From assembly GCA_014859655.1 (NCBI GenBank), contig JACUTT010000005.1, forward strand, positions 1-64,000: a stretch of DNA of 64,000 nucleotides. Direction: 5' to 3'. This DNA is from Campylobacterales bacterium (GTDB lineage Bacteria > Campylobacterota > Campylobacteria > Campylobacterales > Sulfurimonadaceae). The position numbers were made by a program, and so were the translations under genes. The notes beneath the pieces were generated by a model that saw nothing but the letters and a program-made list of their open reading frames with translations, was not told where the DNA came from and searched no databases. Positions within the stretch are counted from its first letter, which is position 1; every line of letters starts with the position of its first letter. Shown here piece after piece: positions 53,148-62,450 of the stretch.

Positions 53148-55060
53148 GATTTTCGGGCTTCTCTTAGCATGCTATCAAGCAGAACGAAGAGTTCATTGCT
53201 TGCTTTTTCCATCTCTTCAAAGCGCGCAACGATCTCTGCGCCGACTTCAACATGGCTGTCTTCGATCCCGTCGCTGAGGTAGGAGGCATTTTTGTTGGCC
53301 GTGTCATGCACGATCTTGTGCGGTCGGGGAATCTGTTTATAAGATGCGGTCTCTCCGAATCGTCGGGAACCCTCATTCTCGTACCATTGGCCCAGGCGGC
53401 AGTTGTGGTGGTCGCTGATCTTTAGCTGCGGGGTTGCCGTGATGATGGTGTTGTAGGCATTGGACTTGTAAATGATATGGTCGATCTTGGCGAGAACGAT
53501 AAAGATGCTGTTCTCCATGTCGTAGGAGTAGTCGACGATTTTGGTAGAATTTTCGTTGAGCTCTGCCATCGTGCTCTCGAAGTTGGTGATCTTCTGGCTT
53601 GAGCTCTCGACGACTTCGCTCATATGCTCAGAGCTTGTCTGTATGTCGTTCATCTCCTGCTGAAGCGACTTGATCGAAACGGAGATCTCGCTGGTCGCCT
53701 TGTGGGTGCGTTCTGCCAGTTTGCGTACCTCGTCGGCAACAACAGCAAAACCGCGTCCGTGTTCTCCGGCGCGTGCTGCTTCGATAGCCGCGTTGAGTGC
53801 AAGGAGGTTAGTCTGGTCCGCAATGTCCGTAATAAGTTGGATGACGGAGGTGATGTCGGTGACCTGGGTTGCCAGCGAAGAAATCGCTTCGTTGTTGTTC
53901 TGAGTGTGCTCCATTAGGCGCTGAAGCTCGGAAACGATGCTTTCGATATCGTCACGGCTATTATGGGTAAGGTCTGCCGCGGACTTGGTTGCCGCAGTGA
54001 CTCCCTTGAGGCCCTCGATATTTTTTTGCAGATCGTCCTGTATGCCCGTAAGACTCTTCATAACGCTTCCGCTGAGACTGCTAAGGTCAGAGTTAAGTGC
54101 GTCGCGTCGCTTTTTCGCCTCCCCGCTCTTCATGATGTTCAGGCTCGCGCAGATGTTCTCAATAGCAACAGTAAACTCCCCGTGCATCCCGTCTCTGGAG
54201 ATGCAGCGGTCGAAGTTGCCCTGTGTCGCGTTGACAAAAGAGACATTGATCTCTTTGATAAAGAATTCGACCTGGTAAAGGAGCTTCTGCAGGGCAAGAT
54301 TCATCTGCCCAAGCTCCGTGTCGTCGCGTTCGTCGATCTTTGTTTTTTCAAAGTTTCCATCAGCAGAGCGCTGCATGACCTGCGTAAAAGTAGTCAGCGC
54401 ATTTGTGATAGAGCTGCGTACGCTCGAGGCAAAGAGAACAACAAAGGCTGTGATAGCAAAGCCGGTGACAAGGAAAAAGATCTTGTAAAAGTTGATTCCT
54501 CTGTTCATACTGACAGAGGCACTTTTGAGTTCCTCTTCTTTGAGTTCGATAACTTTTTTGAAGGCGTCGCGTGAGGCGTTGGCGTAGGGGGTGAGGGTTT
54601 CCTGATAGCGTGCGTAGTTGTTGATGACATCGTTTTTGATCTCTTCGGAAGAGAGGCTCTGCATCATCTTCTGCGTGTTCTCAAGAAAGAGCATGGTGCT
54701 TTCTTTGGCATCGTTGATGAGGGCCAGGGAGGCATCATCATCGATCGTCATGGTAAGTCTCTCAAAAGAGTTTCGGATCTTCTCTGTGTGCTCTTTGAGC
54801 TTCTTCATATCTTTTTCGTAGTTTCCGCCAAGCATGATGTCGCGCGTAGTACGGCTGATATAGTTGAGGTCCTTTTCGATGTGTAGTGTCTCCATCGCAC
54901 CGGCCGTTGAGTGGTTTTGCAGATTGTTGTATTGATTGCCGATGGTGCTTAGCGTGTAAAAGGCGAAGATAGAGGCACCGATCACCGAAACGATGACGAT
55001 GGTCAAGAGGTAGTTGATGCGCTGTTTGATGCTTGCATCTTTGAGTAGTTGCTTAAACAT
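53144..55060 (-). CDS. Methyl-accepting chemotaxis protein with CZB zinc-binding domain
   Basis: A 638-aa receptor. N-terminal helix ([20 protein letters not shown]), a periplasmic four-helix-bundle sensor (about 35-185), second helix ([20 protein letters not shown]), HAMP-like linkers, then the signalling domain with the hairpin [20 protein letters not shown] and [20 protein letters not shown]. The C-terminal 110 residues are a CZB domain: [17 protein letters not shown] and [14 protein letters not shown] supply His and Cys for zinc. CZB receptors report zinc or hypochlorous acid-type oxidants. Monocistronic. Confidence 0.93.
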   Translation of the reverse strand: MFKQLLKDASIKQRINYLLTIVIVSVIGASIFAFYTLSTIGNQYNNLQNHSTAGAMETLHIEKDLNYISRTTRDIMLGGNYEKDMKKLKEHTEKIRNSFERLTMTIDDDASLALINDAKESTMLFLENTQKMMQSLSSEEIKNDVINNYARYQETLTPYANASRDAFKKVIELKEEELKSASVSMNRGINFYKIFFLVTGFAITAFVVLFASSVRSSITNALTTFTQVMQRSADGNFEKTKIDERDDTELGQMNLALQKLLYQVEFFIKEINVSFVNATQGNFDRCISRDGMHGEFTVAIENICASLNIMKSGEAKKRRDALNSDLSSLSGSVMKSLTGIQDDLQKNIEGLKGVTAATKSAADLTHNSRDDIESIVSELQRLMEHTQNNNEAISSLATQVTDITSVIQLITDIADQTNLLALNAAIEAARAGEHGRGFAVVADEVRKLAERTHKATSEISVSIKSLQQEMNDIQTSSEHMSEVVESSSQKITNFESTMAELNENSTKIVDYSYDMENSIFIVLAKIDHIIYKSNAYNTIITATPQLKISDHHNCRLGQWYENEGSRRFGETASYKQIPRPHKIVHDTANKNASYLSDGIEDSHVEVGAEIVARFEEMEKASNELFVLLDSMLREARKS

Positions 55061-55185
55061 GAAGGCTCCGAGTGGTGTTTTAGAAATTAAGAAGATTATA
55101 ACATAGTAAAAAGAGATTGCAAATAAAAAAGAAAATAATTTATAAGTTAGAAACTGTTATACTCACCATAAAAATAGGCAATCCC

Positions 55186-55683
55186 ATGGCAAAAGAACAC
55201 TCCTTCGATATTTCGGCAAAAATAAATATGCAAAACTTTAAAGATGCGATCAATCAGGCCGAAAAAGAGGTTGTCGGCCGGTACGATTTCAAAGGTCTCA
55301 CCGCCGATATCGACTACAACGAAAAAGCAAAGACCCTTACTCTGACCAGCTCAAGTGATAATAAGCTCGAAGCCCTCGAAGACATCGTAATAGGCAGGCT
55401 GCTCAAGCGCGAACTAAGCTCCAAGGTCCTGGAGAAGACAAATGTCGTCGATGCTAGCGGCGGAGACAGACGCAAAGTCTTCAAGATCGTCGACTACATC
55501 GAATCCAAAGAGGCCAAAAAGATCATCTCCGAGATCAAAACACAGAAGATGAAGGTCACGGCCACACTTGAAGGCGACCACATCCGCGTTAAGGGGAAAA
55601 ACCTGGATGACCTTCAAGAGGCGATGAAGCTGATCCGGGCGATGGAGTGGGACGCGCCTTTGGTCTTTGAAAATTTTCGTTAA
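55186..55683 (+). CDS. yajQ: YajQ-family nucleotide-binding protein
   Basis: A 165-aa protein with two alpha/beta repeats: SFDISAKINMQNFKDAINQA, EVVGRYDFKGLTADIDYNEK, and TQKMKVTATLEGDHIRVKGK. YajQ of Xanthomonas binds c-di-GMP; nucleic-acid binding is also reported for the family. Start at 55186 gives the standard MAKEHSFDIS N-terminus; 23 codons upstream are open but unsupported. The HD-GYP gene follows 11 bases later. Confidence 0.95.
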   Translation: MAKEHSFDISAKINMQNFKDAINQAEKEVVGRYDFKGLTADIDYNEKAKTLTLTSSSDNKLEALEDIVIGRLLKRELSSKVLEKTNVVDASGGDRRKVFKIVDYIESKEAKKIISEIKTQKMKVTATLEGDHIRVKGKNLDDLQEAMKLIRAMEWDAPLVFENFR

Positions 55684-55694
55684 AAGAAGCCGCA

Positions 55695-56645
55695 ATGCAG
55701 GAGAAAAAAGGCACTCTCTACAAGTCGATCGACAAGCGTCTTCTGACAGAGGGTGCAAGGCTTGACTTTTCTGTTTATGAGAGCAATCCTGCAAAAACAG
55801 TCATGTCGATTTTCTTGCAAAGCGACAGCGTCGTTGACGGGAACAGCAAGGTTCGCCTTCGGGAGATAGAGACGCTGTTTATTGCCGATGAAGAGTACGA
55901 AAAATACAAGTTTTATGCGCAGAAACACCTTCAAAGTATAGCGAACAGTCCTGACATCCCTTTTTCCGAGAAGGCAAGCATTGTCTATGAGAAGGCCTCA
56001 GAGGCAATGGATGAGCTTTTCCGCAATCCCGATGCCCTGGGAAATATGCAAAAAAGCCAGGCCATTGTGGATGGTTTCGTCAGCCTGGCCTTGCAAAACG
56101 AGGCCACGCTCTCCTCAGTCATGAAGATCGCGGCGCACGACTACTACACGCACACCCACTCCATCAATGTCAGCATTTATTCGCTCAGTCTGGCCAAGTT
56201 TATCGGGCTCAAAGACAAGGATCTTGAAGATATGGGGATGGCCTCGATGCTGCATGACCTGGGGAAAAGCCGGGTAGACTGGGAGATCATTAACAAAAAC
56301 GGCAAGCTCAGTGACGCGGAGTTCGAGCAGATGAAAAAGCACCCTGGGTCAGGGTATGAGATCGCCGTGGAGATGGGAATCACCGACAAGCGCATTCTCG
56401 CAGGGATCAGAAGCCACCATGAGAAGCTTGATGGAAATGGCTACCCCGACGGCCTTATAGACAAGCAGATCTCTCTATTCCCACGCATTATTGCAGTGTG
56501 TGACGTCTTTGACGCGCTGACGACAAAACGCTCTTATAAGGATGCGATGACAAGTTTCGAGGCGATCAAGATCATGAAAGAGCATATGAGCACACATCTG
56601 GACATGCGCCTTGTCAATACTTTGATCAAGATGTGTGCGGCATAA
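55695..56645 (+). CDS. HD-GYP domain phosphodiesterase
   Basis: A 316-aa cytoplasmic protein. The N-terminal part (about 1-130) is DUF3391-like. The HD-GYP domain shows HDYYTHTHSINVSIYSLSLA, MASMLHDLGKSRVDWEI (HD), SHHEKLDGNGYPDGL (GYP), and VCDVFDALTTKRSY. It is predicted to degrade c-di-GMP to pGpG or GMP. Its partner yajQ, a possible c-di-GMP reader, lies just upstream, making a small signalling pair. Confidence 0.93.
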   Translation: MQEKKGTLYKSIDKRLLTEGARLDFSVYESNPAKTVMSIFLQSDSVVDGNSKVRLREIETLFIADEEYEKYKFYAQKHLQSIANSPDIPFSEKASIVYEKASEAMDELFRNPDALGNMQKSQAIVDGFVSLALQNEATLSSVMKIAAHDYYTHTHSINVSIYSLSLAKFIGLKDKDLEDMGMASMLHDLGKSRVDWEIINKNGKLSDAEFEQMKKHPGSGYEIAVEMGITDKRILAGIRSHHEKLDGNGYPDGLIDKQISLFPRIIAVCDVFDALTTKRSYKDAMTSFEAIKIMKEHMSTHLDMRLVNTLIKMCAA

Positions 56646-56655
56646 AAGGAAGATA

Positions 56656-57258
56656 ATGGCAAAACTCAGCGTTGCGCAGGCAGCAGAAAAATTTAACGTT
56701 TCCAAAGAGGCGATTCACAACCGTATCCGCCGCGGAAGTTTGGACTGTGTGATCGAGCACGGGGTCAAACACGTTCTTATCGACGAGCAGGCCCAGCCGA
56801 AAGAAGAGCCGCAGGAGAGCAAGTATTATGCTTATATCGAAGATGAGAACATAAGCCTTAAAGAGAAGATCAAAGAGCTCGAGAAACTCAACAGCACCCT
56901 GCGAAACCAAAAAGAGATGATGCTTATTGAAGAGAAGAAAAAGATAGAGCAGATATACAAAGAGCGTGACGAGCAGCTCAAACAGCTTCTAAATACGATC
57001 ACTTCAAAATTCCTGCCTCATCTTGAACAGAGATTTGTAGACGAGAAGGTCGATGATGTCGTCGATGTGGAAGCTCTGTCCAGCGAGCCGATACGCCTGA
57101 AGCGCTTTTTGAAACTCAAAGATTACAAATCGGCGAAGAACCAAAGAATAAAAAACCGCTTCAAACGGCTGGTGGGGCAAGACGAACGGGTGGTGCGCAA
57201 AGAGGGGAAGATTTACGTCGACCCCGTCAAATATGACTATCGGGACCTTTTGGAATAG
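56656..57258 (+). CDS. HTH/coiled-coil DNA-binding-like protein
   Basis: A 200-aa protein. The start AKLSVAQAAEKFNVSKEAIH and NRIRRGSLDCVIEHGVKHVL form an excisionase/MerR-like HTH. Residues 65-120 are a coiled coil (SLKEKIKELEKLNSTLRNQK), and the tail is basic (NQRIKNRFKRLVGQDERVVR). The family, common in Campylobacterota, has no proven role; chromosome or plasmid-type DNA binding is possible. Ribosome site AAAAGGAAG. Convergent overlap of 22 bases with the helicase gene. Confidence 0.75.
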   Translation: MAKLSVAQAAEKFNVSKEAIHNRIRRGSLDCVIEHGVKHVLIDEQAQPKEEPQESKYYAYIEDENISLKEKIKELEKLNSTLRNQKEMMLIEEKKKIEQIYKERDEQLKQLLNTITSKFLPHLEQRFVDEKVDDVVDVEALSSEPIRLKRFLKLKDYKSAKNQRIKNRFKRLVGQDERVVRKEGKIYVDPVKYDYRDLLE

Positions 57259-60044
57259 GTGCGCGGTTTTGAGCGGTCGCTCTGCTCCGAAGGTGCCAAG
57301 TGCCGCTTTTTGCGAAAACAGCTGCTGCAGATCGCGTGCGCAGAGTCAAGAGCAAGTGGTTTAGTACAGATGCGGCAGCGCGGGACAAACTGCGCATTTT
57401 TAAGGGTCTTTTCGATGTAGTCGTTTAGCTGTTTGCGCGCGGACCTTGCTTTTTCGCTCTCGGGAAAGATCTCGGGAAAACGGTAGTTGAGCCAGAGATA
57501 GAGCGAGACCTCCTTGACCAGATCCTCGATGTGCAGCAGGGTCTCCATCGAATCGGCGTACTCGCCATAGAGTCTGCTCTCTTTGTAGGGAACACTCTCC
57601 TGGCGGTGCATGTGCGCTATGTAGGAGGAAAAAACCTCCACAAGATAGGGTGACTGTGTGGAAAGCGGCGCACAGGCCATGTGGTACTTGCTACTCAGAT
57701 CCAGATCGTAGGCGTCGGTATAACGCGCGATCTCGATCAGCGTCTCCAGGTTGGCCACGCGGAAAGGGCCGTCAAAGGTCATGTGTTTGATAAAAAAGTG
57801 GAGTATCTCTTCGAGGTTTTTTGTCTCAAGGATCTTTCCGACAAGGAGGATGTGCTCCAGATTGGCCATGACGTTCAGGGGCAGGGTTATGTCTTTGAGC
57901 GGCTTGTGAAACTGCTCATGCACCGTCTGCAAGATAGCCGGCGTCAATGCCCCCACATACCCCTTCTCCTCCATGCCATAGCGCCCGGCCCTTCCGGCAA
58001 TCTGAATGACTTCGCCGGGCTGAAGCGTCCGGCGGCGCTCTCCGTCAAACTTTGTGTCTTTTGAGAAGAGGATGGTCTTGATCGGGAGGTTGAGCCCCAT
58101 AGAGATGGCGTCCGTGGCAACCAGGACCTCGGTCTCTCCCTCTCTGAAACGGCGTGCCTCTTCGCGTCTGACCTCGGGAGAGAGGTTCCCGTAGACGACG
58201 GAGACCTTGTACTGGCGGCTGAGCTGCTGTTTGAGTTGGAGAACATCCTTGCGTGAAAAGGCGATGATGGCAGTCTGGGGTTCGATCTGGTTCAGCGGCG
58301 TTGCGCTCTGCATCACCGACAAGGGATTCATCCGTTCAAAATAGACGACTTCGAGCTCTTCGTCCAGCCACTTTGCCAGTTCTTCTGTGGCGTGCAGGGC
58401 GTCGGGCGAGCCTGTCATGTAGACCTTTTTCGCCGGCGCGCCGATGATGGCATTTACCCAGGCCCATCCCCGGTCTTTGTCGTTGATCATCTGGACTTCA
58501 TCGATGACGCAGACATCCACGTCGATATTGAAGTTAAGCATCTCAATCGTTGAGCTGATATGCGTCGCATACTCATCGACGATCTGCTCCTCTCCCGTGA
58601 TCAAAGAGGCGGCTATTCCGTCGCGTTTGAGGTTCTCATACCCCTCCAGTGCAAGGAGTCTTAAAGGAGCGAGGTAATACCCGGTGTCGGCTTTTTCCAG
58701 GGCCTTCATCGCGGTGTAGGTCTTCCCGCTGTTGGTCGGCCCCACGTGGAAGATCAGTTTTCGCCGCAACGCACGGGCAGTGGGAAAGAGGTTTTTGAAG
58801 TCGCGTATGGTGCGTGCGAGCAGGGCTTCGCGCTGTTTTTTGAGTTTGAGTTTTTCTATGCTGGCATTGAAGCTGTAGAGTATCTGCCGCGCTGCCTTGG
58901 CCGGGATATGCAGATCGCGTCCCAGGTAGCCGTGAAGCTCTTTGAGCACAAAAGAAGCAATCTCTTCACGCCCCATCTCCAGGATCGTAGCGGACTCTTC
59001 GCAGGCATCGATCACCTCGTTCAGCTCCTCTTTGAAGGCGTTCTCTATGAGCGCGCTGTCATCGCTTAGCTCTATCTTCTGGCCTTTCCACAGACGGGGC
59101 AAAAGCTCGTCAAGGCTAAGCTCGCTGGCGGCGTCATAGGCGAAATGCTCTCCTTCATACGCAAGAGAGGCCTCTTTGTGCAGGATAAGGTTGTGTTCAA
59201 GCAGCTGGACGGCATGGGTGTTGAAGTGCCTGCCAAAGAGGGCCTTGAGCGTCTTTGCACTCAGCGGGGTGTGCTCAAAGGCTTCATTTTCAGGCGGCAT
59301 CGTCTTGAGTGCCTGCAGGATCTCCTCATCGCTGAGGTAGGGATGCGGGGAGGGAAGCGAGGAAATAAAGCGATCCGCCTCCTGCTGCTTCTGTGCCTTA
59401 AATCTCTCTTTTTGCTCTTGTAGCGCCGTTAGGAGTTCCTGCGGGCTCGACTCCTCCAAGAAGCTGTAGGAGAGGCTCTCGGAGCTGATCTGCAGGATCT
59501 TTGAAAAGCTTTCGCCCGCATAGTTAAAGGCAATCGGCGCGAAGAATTCTATGCGGTTGTCTTCGCTGATGTGCAGCTCCAGACTCTTTTCGATAGCGTG
59601 AAGCTTTTGTTTCAGGCGGATCTTGTAGAGGGCTTTTTCCATCTTGGCAAAGGAGATGCGTTTTGTTCTCTCCTCCATAAAGCTCGCACGAAGTTCTCTG
59701 GCCTCTTGCTCGCTGAGGCTGAGCTGGTCCAAAAGGCTTTCGATCTTTTCGGTTTTTTCGGGGGAGTTCTGCTTCTCGCCGCTTCCTGTAAAGACCTTTC
59801 CCAGCTCCTTGAAGTAGTTGACGATGTTCTGGCGCGGTTCGACATCGGCCTCGCTCCAGACACGCCTGAAGGCACGGATAAGCGCATCGGGTTTTAGCTC
59901 GACAGTGTCAAGGTCTATAAACTGCGCGAGTTCGATGAGGTTGTCCAGAGGAACACGGGTGATGCCCTCGTCAAATCCGTCTCCGTCGAAGAAGGCGCGC
60001 ATGATCTGGTTATATTTGAGTAGTTTTTTTTTCTTTTTTGCCAT
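57237..60044 (-). CDS. Suv3-like superfamily 2 helicase
   Basis: A 935-aa protein. Residues 1-420 are a lineage-specific helical region. Motif I is HVGPTNSGKTYTAMKA (about 433-448), which is the Suv3 form GPTNSGKT; motif II is DEVQM (about 513) where Suv3 has DEIQM; motif III MTGSPDAL; motif V LVATDAISMGLNLPIKTILF; motif VI QIAGRAGRYG. A Suv3-type C-terminal helical domain follows, then a zinc ribbon CRIC...CSSCF and a basic tail. Eukaryotic Suv3 unwinds RNA and DNA in the mitochondrial degradosome. Bacterial role unknown; RNA turnover is the natural guess. Confidence 0.9.
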   Translation of the reverse strand: MAKKKKKLLKYNQIMRAFFDGDGFDEGITRVPLDNLIELAQFIDLDTVELKPDALIRAFRRVWSEADVEPRQNIVNYFKELGKVFTGSGEKQNSPEKTEKIESLLDQLSLSEQEARELRASFMEERTKRISFAKMEKALYKIRLKQKLHAIEKSLELHISEDNRIEFFAPIAFNYAGESFSKILQISSESLSYSFLEESSPQELLTALQEQKERFKAQKQQEADRFISSLPSPHPYLSDEEILQALKTMPPENEAFEHTPLSAKTLKALFGRHFNTHAVQLLEHNLILHKEASLAYEGEHFAYDAASELSLDELLPRLWKGQKIELSDDSALIENAFKEELNEVIDACEESATILEMGREEIASFVLKELHGYLGRDLHIPAKAARQILYSFNASIEKLKLKKQREALLARTIRDFKNLFPTARALRRKLIFHVGPTNSGKTYTAMKALEKADTGYYLAPLRLLALEGYENLKRDGIAASLITGEEQIVDEYATHISSTIEMLNFNIDVDVCVIDEVQMINDKDRGWAWVNAIIGAPAKKVYMTGSPDALHATEELAKWLDEELEVVYFERMNPLSVMQSATPLNQIEPQTAIIAFSRKDVLQLKQQLSRQYKVSVVYGNLSPEVRREEARRFREGETEVLVATDAISMGLNLPIKTILFSKDTKFDGERRRTLQPGEVIQIAGRAGRYGMEEKGYVGALTPAILQTVHEQFHKPLKDITLPLNVMANLEHILLVGKILETKNLEEILHFFIKHMTFDGPFRVANLETLIEIARYTDAYDLDLSSKYHMACAPLSTQSPYLVEVFSSYIAHMHRQESVPYKESRLYGEYADSMETLLHIEDLVKEVSLYLWLNYRFPEIFPESEKARSARKQLNDYIEKTLKNAQFVPRCRICTKPLALDSAHAICSSCFRKKRHLAPSEQSDRSKPRTYSKRSR

Positions 60045-60167
60045 CAGCTTTTTTTGAAAAAAGTATATCTAAATAAGAGATAAAGTTTGGCCTGTTTACG
60101 CATTTGCATGCGATAGCTTTGGGAAAAATTTGATATTCTTGACAAAAATTATTTTCAGAGCAGCCCA

Positions 60168-60491
60168 ATGAAGAGAGAGTTTCCCAACGAGTGGACCCAA
60201 GAAGAGTTCCTCCGCAACAAGATCGCACTCGAAAAAGAGGGGATAAAAGTCCTTCTGATCGACACTATCCTCAGCCCTATAGCACATGCAAGTACGGTGA
60301 CCTACAATCCCGTAGAACTCAAAGAGGAGGCGGCGGGCTCGGTCTTTGTCTTCTACTGTGACAGCGGAAAAGCGACGATGAACAGGCTGGAGGAGTACAG
60401 AAAAAAGTTCCCGCAGCAGCACTGTATCTCCCTAAAAGGCGGCCGGGGCTACTGGCGCAAGCACTTTCAGATACTCGAGGAAGAAAAATGA
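60168..60491 (+). CDS. Small protein, possibly rhodanese-like
   Basis: A 107-aa cytoplasmic protein. The stretch VFVFYCDSGKATMNRLEEYR followed by CISLKGGRGYWRKHFQIL resembles the rhodanese active-site loop (Cys then a six-residue turn) and its last strand-helix (LKGG...W). If so it is a reduced sulfurtransferase; the N-terminal strands are short. Overlaps the DUF309 gene by four bases. Confidence 0.65.
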   Translation: MKREFPNEWTQEEFLRNKIALEKEGIKVLLIDTILSPIAHASTVTYNPVELKEEAAGSVFVFYCDSGKATMNRLEEYRKKFPQQHCISLKGGRGYWRKHFQILEEEK

Positions 60492-60808
60492 GCAGGCACA
60501 AGGAGCTTCTGGCGGAGTTTGTCGTCTGTATCAACGAGGCGCGCTATTATGATGCGCATGAGGCCCTGGAGGCGATCTGGTTTCCCCGGCGTTTTGAAGA
60601 TGACATGGAAATAAAGCTGCTCAAGGGCTTTATCAACGCCGCCGTCTCCTTTGAGCTGGTAAAACGCGGCAGAGCGGCCTCTTCGGAGAGAGTGTGGAAA
60701 AATTACGAAAAGTACAAGGTACTTCTTGGAAGTTTCGAGAGCGAACATAACAGCACTTATGGGGCGCTGGCAAAACTTATAGAAGAGACGAGAATGGAGT
60801 TAATCTAG
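60488..60808 (+). CDS. DUF309 protein
   Basis: A 106-aa helical protein matching DUF309: CINEARYYDAHEALEAIWFP is the family signature (F/Y-x-x-H-E-x-L-E-x-x-W), followed by KLLKGFINAAVSFELVKRGR. The conserved His-Glu and Glu suggest a metal or nucleotide site; function unknown. In an operon with the rhodanese-like gene. Confidence 0.88.
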   Translation: MSRHKELLAEFVVCINEARYYDAHEALEAIWFPRRFEDDMEIKLLKGFINAAVSFELVKRGRAASSERVWKNYEKYKVLLGSFESEHNSTYGALAKLIEETRMELI

Positions 60809-60827
60809 TTTTTATATAACTTTTCAG

Positions 60828-60862
60828 TTTTAAAATGTTAAAATCAATTTAACATTTTAAAA
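60828..60862. terminator. AT-rich 15-bp perfect inverted repeat
   Basis: TTTTAAAATGTTAAA (60828-60842), ATCAA, TTTAACATTTTAAAA (60848-60862), starting 19 bases after the DUF309 stop. It could end transcription, though the stem is almost all A-T, or act as a protein-binding site. Confidence 0.5.
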
Positions 60863-60888
60863 AGTATCTCATTATACCGCTTCTCTCT

Positions 60889-61047
60889 ATGCTGGGTTTC
60901 TCTCTCCTTCTTTTTCTTGTCACCATCTCTGTTTTTTATATCGTGCGGATGAGTAAACGCCAGAAGCTTGAGCAGATGCGCTCAAGTCTGATGCGCGAAG
61001 AGAGTCTTTCGCCTATGTCGATCATGAGTATAAAGTGCTCGCTTTAA
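60889..61047 (+). CDS. Small putative membrane protein
   Basis: A 52-aa ORF with one helix (GFSLLLFLVTISVFYIV) and a basic/polar tail (RMSKRQKLEQMRSSLMREES). The frame stays open upstream as KKYLIIPLLS, which looks like a natural N-terminus, but no start codon or ribosome site is there, so this may be the decayed start of a sensor or receptor gene. The rest of the 295-base gap (60809-61103) holds only the palindrome. Confidence 0.35.
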   Translation: MLGFSLLLFLVTISVFYIVRMSKRQKLEQMRSSLMREESLSPMSIMSIKCSL

Positions 61048-61103
61048 GCTTTCCTGTAAATATTATGGCTAGAATACTAGAAGATTAGCATAAGGATTGA
61101 GTG

Positions 61104-61727
61104 ATGGATTTTTTAGAAGCAATGAACTTTAGGCATGCCTGCAAGATTTTTAAAGAGGGTAAAAAGATCCCCAAAAAAATGCTTGAAAACATTTTGGAAG
61201 TGGGGCGTCTCTCCCCCTCCTCGTTTGGAATGGAGCCTTGGGAGCTTCTCGTCATTCAGTCTCAAGAGCTTAAAGAGGCTCTTCGTCCTTCGTGCTGGAA
61301 CCAGGTTCAGATCACCAGTTGCAGCGATCTTCTTGTCTTTGTGACCAAGAACAGACTGGTTCAGCCGGGTTCTGAGTATGTCGAGGAGATGTTTAAACGC
61401 AAAAATATGCCGCAGGAGATGCTGGACACTTATGTGAAGCTGTATGCCGATTTCCTGGGTTCCAAGGCAGAGGGAAACCCGAGCTTCTACAAAGACTGGG
61501 CGGCCAAGCAGGCCTATATCGCCGCGGGCAATATGATGACCTACGCGGCGACGGAGGGGATTGACAGCTGTCCGATCGAAGGATTTGATCAAAAAGAGGT
61601 CGAAAAGATATTGGGGATTGACGGAAATGAAAAGTCTGTCGCCTTGATCCTTCCCTTTGGCTACCGGGTCAATGAGCAGCCTTCAAAGATACGCCTTTCA
61701 TTGAATGGGATCTGCCGCTATCTGTAG
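61104..61727 (+). CDS. Nitroreductase-family NAD(P)H oxidoreductase
   Basis: An FMN-dependent reductase of 207 aa. FMN-binding pattern FRHACKIFKEGKKIPKKM, LSPSSFGMEPWELLVIQ, AAKQAYIAAGNMMTYAATEG and DSCPIEGFDQKEVEKILGI matches the NfsB/RdxA group. Substrates may be quinones, nitroaromatics or flavins. Start ATG at 61104 with AAGGA upstream. Monocistronic; a 9-bp GC-rich hairpin follows at 61755. Confidence 0.92.
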   Translation: MDFLEAMNFRHACKIFKEGKKIPKKMLENILEVGRLSPSSFGMEPWELLVIQSQELKEALRPSCWNQVQITSCSDLLVFVTKNRLVQPGSEYVEEMFKRKNMPQEMLDTYVKLYADFLGSKAEGNPSFYKDWAAKQAYIAAGNMMTYAATEGIDSCPIEGFDQKEVEKILGIDGNEKSVALILPFGYRVNEQPSKIRLSLNGICRYL

Positions 61728-61754
61728 AGGCGCTCGATATAAGGTCTATTTTTT

Positions 61755-61775
61755 CCCGCATCCAAAGGATGCGGG
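61755..61775 (+). terminator. GC-rich hairpin after the nitroreductase gene
   Basis: CCCGCATCC-AAA-GGATGCGGG, a perfect 9-bp stem. A T-run precedes rather than follows it, so it is not a canonical intrinsic terminator, yet its place 27 bases after the stop suggests that role. It may also work as an mRNA 3'-end stabiliser. Confidence 0.6.
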
Positions 61776-61904
61776 CAGCTTTAGGGACTTTGTTGCTAAA
61801 GTGCGTAACATCAGTTAACACGTTCTCTTCAAAACGCTTTAATCCTAAAATGCTAAAATCCCGATAATTAAAAATCAAGATAGTTTTGAATCCAGGAAGA
61901 TAAT

Positions 61905-62450
61905 ATGAGTAAAGCGTTCGTTTATAATGAGATGATGGTACATGTTCCTGTCTGTTCACACAAGTCGCCTAAAAGCCTTCTGTTGATCAGCGACAATGCA
62001 GAGGGGATCACCAAAGAGCTTTCCCGTCATAGCGGTATTGAAGTGACACAGGGTGGTTTGGATGCCATCGGCAACAGTGCTGACAACAGTTATGATGTTG
62101 TTTTGATTGACTCAAGCGCGGCGATCTCACGCGCGACCTACGCCCACCTTAACCGCATCGTCAAAGAGGACGGTCTTGTGTCCTGTCTGAGCGCCTCTTT
62201 GGAGGATGAAACTGCCTCAAAAGAGCAGATTGCTTCCCTGGGCGCTTACTTCAAGATTGTTATGCCCTATTTCGCCAAGGAGAAGACAATGATCCTCGCG
62301 AGCAAAGAGTACCATCCGACAGCCGATGTGATCTTGCAGCGCAGCGACCTGATTGACGGCCTCTCCTACTATAACTGCGACATCCACACCTCAAGTTTCG
62401 CAATGCCAAACTACATTCGTTCGGCTTACAGAGGCATCATTAGAAATTAA
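61905..62450 (+). CDS. Truncated spermidine synthase-like protein
   Basis: A 181-aa protein. The start FVYNEMMVHVPVCSHKSPKS and the end YYNCDIHTSSFAMPNYIRSA match spermidine synthase SpeE (YHEML.HVPL..H; YYN..IH...FALP), but it is about 90 residues shorter. The SAM-site GGGDGG loop is replaced by LISDNAEGI, and the catalytic strand reads YDVVLIDSSAA. Activity is doubtful; it may have another substrate or regulate. The start codon is well placed and the protein overlaps coaE by one base. Confidence 0.8.
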   Translation: MSKAFVYNEMMVHVPVCSHKSPKSLLLISDNAEGITKELSRHSGIEVTQGGLDAIGNSADNSYDVVLIDSSAAISRATYAHLNRIVKEDGLVSCLSASLEDETASKEQIASLGAYFKIVMPYFAKEKTMILASKEYHPTADVILQRSDLIDGLSYYNCDIHTSSFAMPNYIRSAYRGIIRN

